From contig NZ_JANZYP010000002.1 in NCBI RefSeq assembly GCF_025506355.1, positions 124,001-188,000 on the forward strand: a stretch of DNA of 64,000 nucleotides. The letters run 5' to 3'. Below, in pieces: positions 62,637 through 64,000 of this stretch (its first letter is position 1; each line of letters begins with the position of its first letter). The stretch comes from Sphaerisporangium corydalis. Its GTDB lineage: Bacteria; Actinomycetota; Actinomycetes; Streptosporangiales; Streptosporangiaceae. The position numbers and the translations under genes were made by a program. The notes beneath the pieces are model-generated. The model made no database searches and was not told where the DNA came from. It worked only from the letters and a program-made list of their open reading frames with translations.

Positions 62637-63615
62637 GGAGACGAGCGGAAACAGTGTTCTCGCTGTTCAGGGGCATCGGCCCGCCCTGCGGCCTGAGTCG
62701 GCGGGCGAGCCAGCCGGCCACCTGCGTGAGCAGGTCGGCGTCGACCGGCGCGCGCAGCAGCCGGCGATAGGAGCGCACCGACGGGCGACCAGGGTCGCGG
62801 CGCAACACGTGGGTGAGGTCGGGGATCCGGTGGACCTCGACCTCACCGGGCACCAGCTTGCGGATCTCGTCCAGGTCCGCGGCGTCGACCTGGACGTCCT
62901 TGCCGCCGGTGATCGCCAGGACGGGCACCTGGATGTTCGCCAGGGCCGGCCGCGGGTCGTGGACGAACAGCTCCCGCAGCCACCGTGCGTTCACCGGCGC
63001 TCCGGCGACGCGCGCCACGTCCGTGCTGGTCGCCTTGATCCGGGCGAGTTGCCGCGCGGCCAGGGCTCGCAGCACCGGCAGCAACGGCCGCACCGGCGCG
63101 GGGAGATCGCGGGCGAGCATCCCGGCCTGCCAGCGCATGGCGTCCTCACCCAGGCGGGCGAACCCGGCCAGCAGCACGACCGCCGCGACCTGCGGGTGCG
63201 CGCCGAGGGTCATGGCGTGGACGGCGCCCTCGCTGTGCCCGACCACTCCGATGGCGTCCGCCCGGATCTCGGGGCGTCCGGCCAGGGCGCGGAGCGCGGC
63301 GGCGGCGTCGTTCCGGTTGTCGGCGAATCCGGTCGCACGCCAGTCACCGGAAGTGGCGCCGACCCCGCGCCGGTCGTAGCGCAGTGTGGCGATGCCTTCC
63401 TTCGCGAGCGCGGCGGCCAGCGGCGGTCCGAGCTCCATGCGGAGCCGCCCGGTGTTGGCGTCGCGGTCCAGCCGGCCGGATCCGTTCAGCAGCAGGACGG
63501 CCGGGTGCGGGCCGGGGCCCGCGGGCAGGGTCAGCGTGCCGGCCAGGGACAGCCCGTCGTCCGCGATGGCCGTCATCTCGACATCCCGCACGTCTTCATC
63601 TCCCATCGCTATCAT
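62623..63615 (-). CDS. Alpha/beta hydrolase
   Basis: A 330-residue serine hydrolase with oxyanion region LLLNGSGRLDRD, nucleophile elbow GHSEGAVHAM, catalytic Asp in ITGGKDVQVD and His in DLTHVLR. Probable esterase or peptidase-like role; substrate unknown. ATG 63615 has no ribosome site and a TAAATT hexamer 8 nt upstream, so a leaderless transcript is likely; ATG 63606 is an alternative. It is divergent from the HTH regulator, whose iteron-like sites lie between. The last codons fall inside the 39-bp repeat array. Confidence 0.85.
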   Translation of the reverse strand: MIAMGDEDVRDVEMTAIADDGLSLAGTLTLPAGPGPHPAVLLLNGSGRLDRDANTGRLRMELGPPLAAALAKEGIATLRYDRRGVGATSGDWRATGFADNRNDAAAALRALAGRPEIRADAIGVVGHSEGAVHAMTLGAHPQVAAVVLLAGFARLGEDAMRWQAGMLARDLPAPVRPLLPVLRALAARQLARIKATSTDVARVAGAPVNARWLRELFVHDPRPALANIQVPVLAITGGKDVQVDAADLDEIRKLVPGEVEVHRIPDLTHVLRRDPGRPSVRSYRRLLRAPVDADLLTQVAGWLARRLRPQGGPMPLNSENTVSARLLPKE

Positions 63616-63637
63616 GCATGCTAAATTTACTACATAC

Positions 63638-63682
63638 GAGAACATTACCAGATGTGAGAACATTAGCGCATGTGAGAACATT
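63638..63682. promoter_or_regulatory. Three 18-bp-spaced direct repeats (probable regulator operator)
   Basis: GAGAACATT occurs at 63638, 63656 and 63674, exactly 18 bp apart, the last two as TGTGAGAACATT. GAACAT (63676-63681) within the third copy ends 6 nt before ATG 63688 and may be the -10, so binding would autoregulate. Confidence 0.6.
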
Positions 63683-63687
63683 GGTCC

Positions 63688-64000
63688 ATGGCTACCGCGG
63701 ACGTCCTCCTGCATCCCGTCCGGATGCGCATCCTGCAGACCCTGTTCGACGCCGATCCGATGACCACCGCCCAGTTGCGTGACCGCCTCCCCGACATCAC
63801 CCCGGCCACGATGTACCGGCACATCGCCGTACTGGCCGAGGCGGGAGTGCTGGAGGTGGTGAGCGAGAAACGGGTGCGCGGCACGGTGGAGCGCAGTTAC
63901 CGGGTGCGCCCGGAGCAGGCGGTGGTCGACCCCGCGGCGCGGGCGGCGATGACGCGGGAGGACCACCAACGGTCGTTCACCACGTTCGCGGCCTCGTTGC
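63688..64000 (+). CDS. Helix-turn-helix transcriptional regulator (3'-truncated by window edge)
   Basis: The frame from ATG 63688 is open to the window end (104 codons seen). The N-terminus is an ArsR-like winged helix: VLLHPVRMRILQTLF, TTAQLRDRLPDITPATMYRHIAVLAEAGVL, then a wing with RVRGTVERSYRV. It probably controls the divergent alpha/beta hydrolase. The effector domain lies outside the window. Confidence 0.82.
   Translation, partial: MATADVLLHPVRMRILQTLFDADPMTTAQLRDRLPDITPATMYRHIAVLAEAGVLEVVSEKRVRGTVERSYRVRPEQAVVDPAARAAMTREDHQRSFTTFAASL

Overview
The window is high-GC actinomycete DNA. GTG starts, ATGA/GTGA gene overlaps, a SARP-type regulator carrying TTA codons, Tat substrates and FAD/P450 tailoring genes all fit a filamentous actinomycete. 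The gene content suggests Streptosporangiales or Thermomonosporaceae, but the genus cannot be settled from sequence alone. I see no rRNA, tRNA, insertion sequence or CRISPR array.

Layout. 1-1961: catabolic flank (5'-truncated acetylxylan esterase, pobA). About 2014-54016: a type II polyketide gene cluster. Its core is a roughly 12 kb leftward operon (30505 to 18667): KSIII, glycosyltransferase, TcmI-like cyclase, cupin cyclase, KS-alpha, CLF, ACP, aromatase/cyclase, ketoreductase, two ABM monooxygenases, fused AccD-AccA, AccC and a secreted protein. Around it lie an O-methyltransferase, a second ketoreductase, two DUF1772 proteins, a SchA/CurD protein, three FAD monooxygenases, two P450s, a third ABM protein, an adenylation-thiolation didomain, dTDP-sugar genes (RmlA, RmlB, 4-aminotransferase, epimerase), two further methyltransferases, a second glycosyltransferase, a POT exporter, a DrrAB-type ABC exporter, two multicopper oxidases, cytochrome bd, a GH31 glycosidase, a BNR-repeat secreted protein, a biotin carboxyl carrier protein and two PadR regulators. 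54228-64000: flank with a lipoprotein, a pectate lyase, a small steroid-linked group ending in cholesterol oxidase, and housekeeping or hypothetical genes.

Pathway reading (inference). The TcmN-, TcmJ- and TcmI-type cyclases, the FabG-like ketoreductase and the paired ABM oxygenases resemble the set used for pentangular polyphenols of the pradimicin type. RmlA, RmlB and a C4 aminotransferase predict a 4-amino-4,6-dideoxyhexose, possibly N-methylated, and two glycosyltransferases predict two sugars. I see no asparagine-synthetase-like amide ligase. An A-T didomain and a KSIII homologue are present instead and could form an acyl-transfer branch.

Regulation (read directly from sequence). Fifteen transcription starts in the cluster share one architecture: a 7-bp box of the TTCGAGC type, 4 bp, a second 7-bp box, 9 bp (10 in one case), then a NANNNT hexamer. 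The boxes point in the direction of the gene, as expected for SARP binding sites. At five of them the hexamer ends 6 nt before the ATG, which predicts leaderless mRNAs. The only SARP gene (16645-18474) has three TTA codons within its first 31 codons, so the regulon is probably bldA-dependent. A second, redox-flavoured set (cydAB, one multicopper oxidase, two padR genes) carries CTACATGTAG-type palindromes. In the right flank, palindromes matching the published KstR2 and KstR consensus patterns precede an oxidoreductase operon and the cholesterol oxidase gene.
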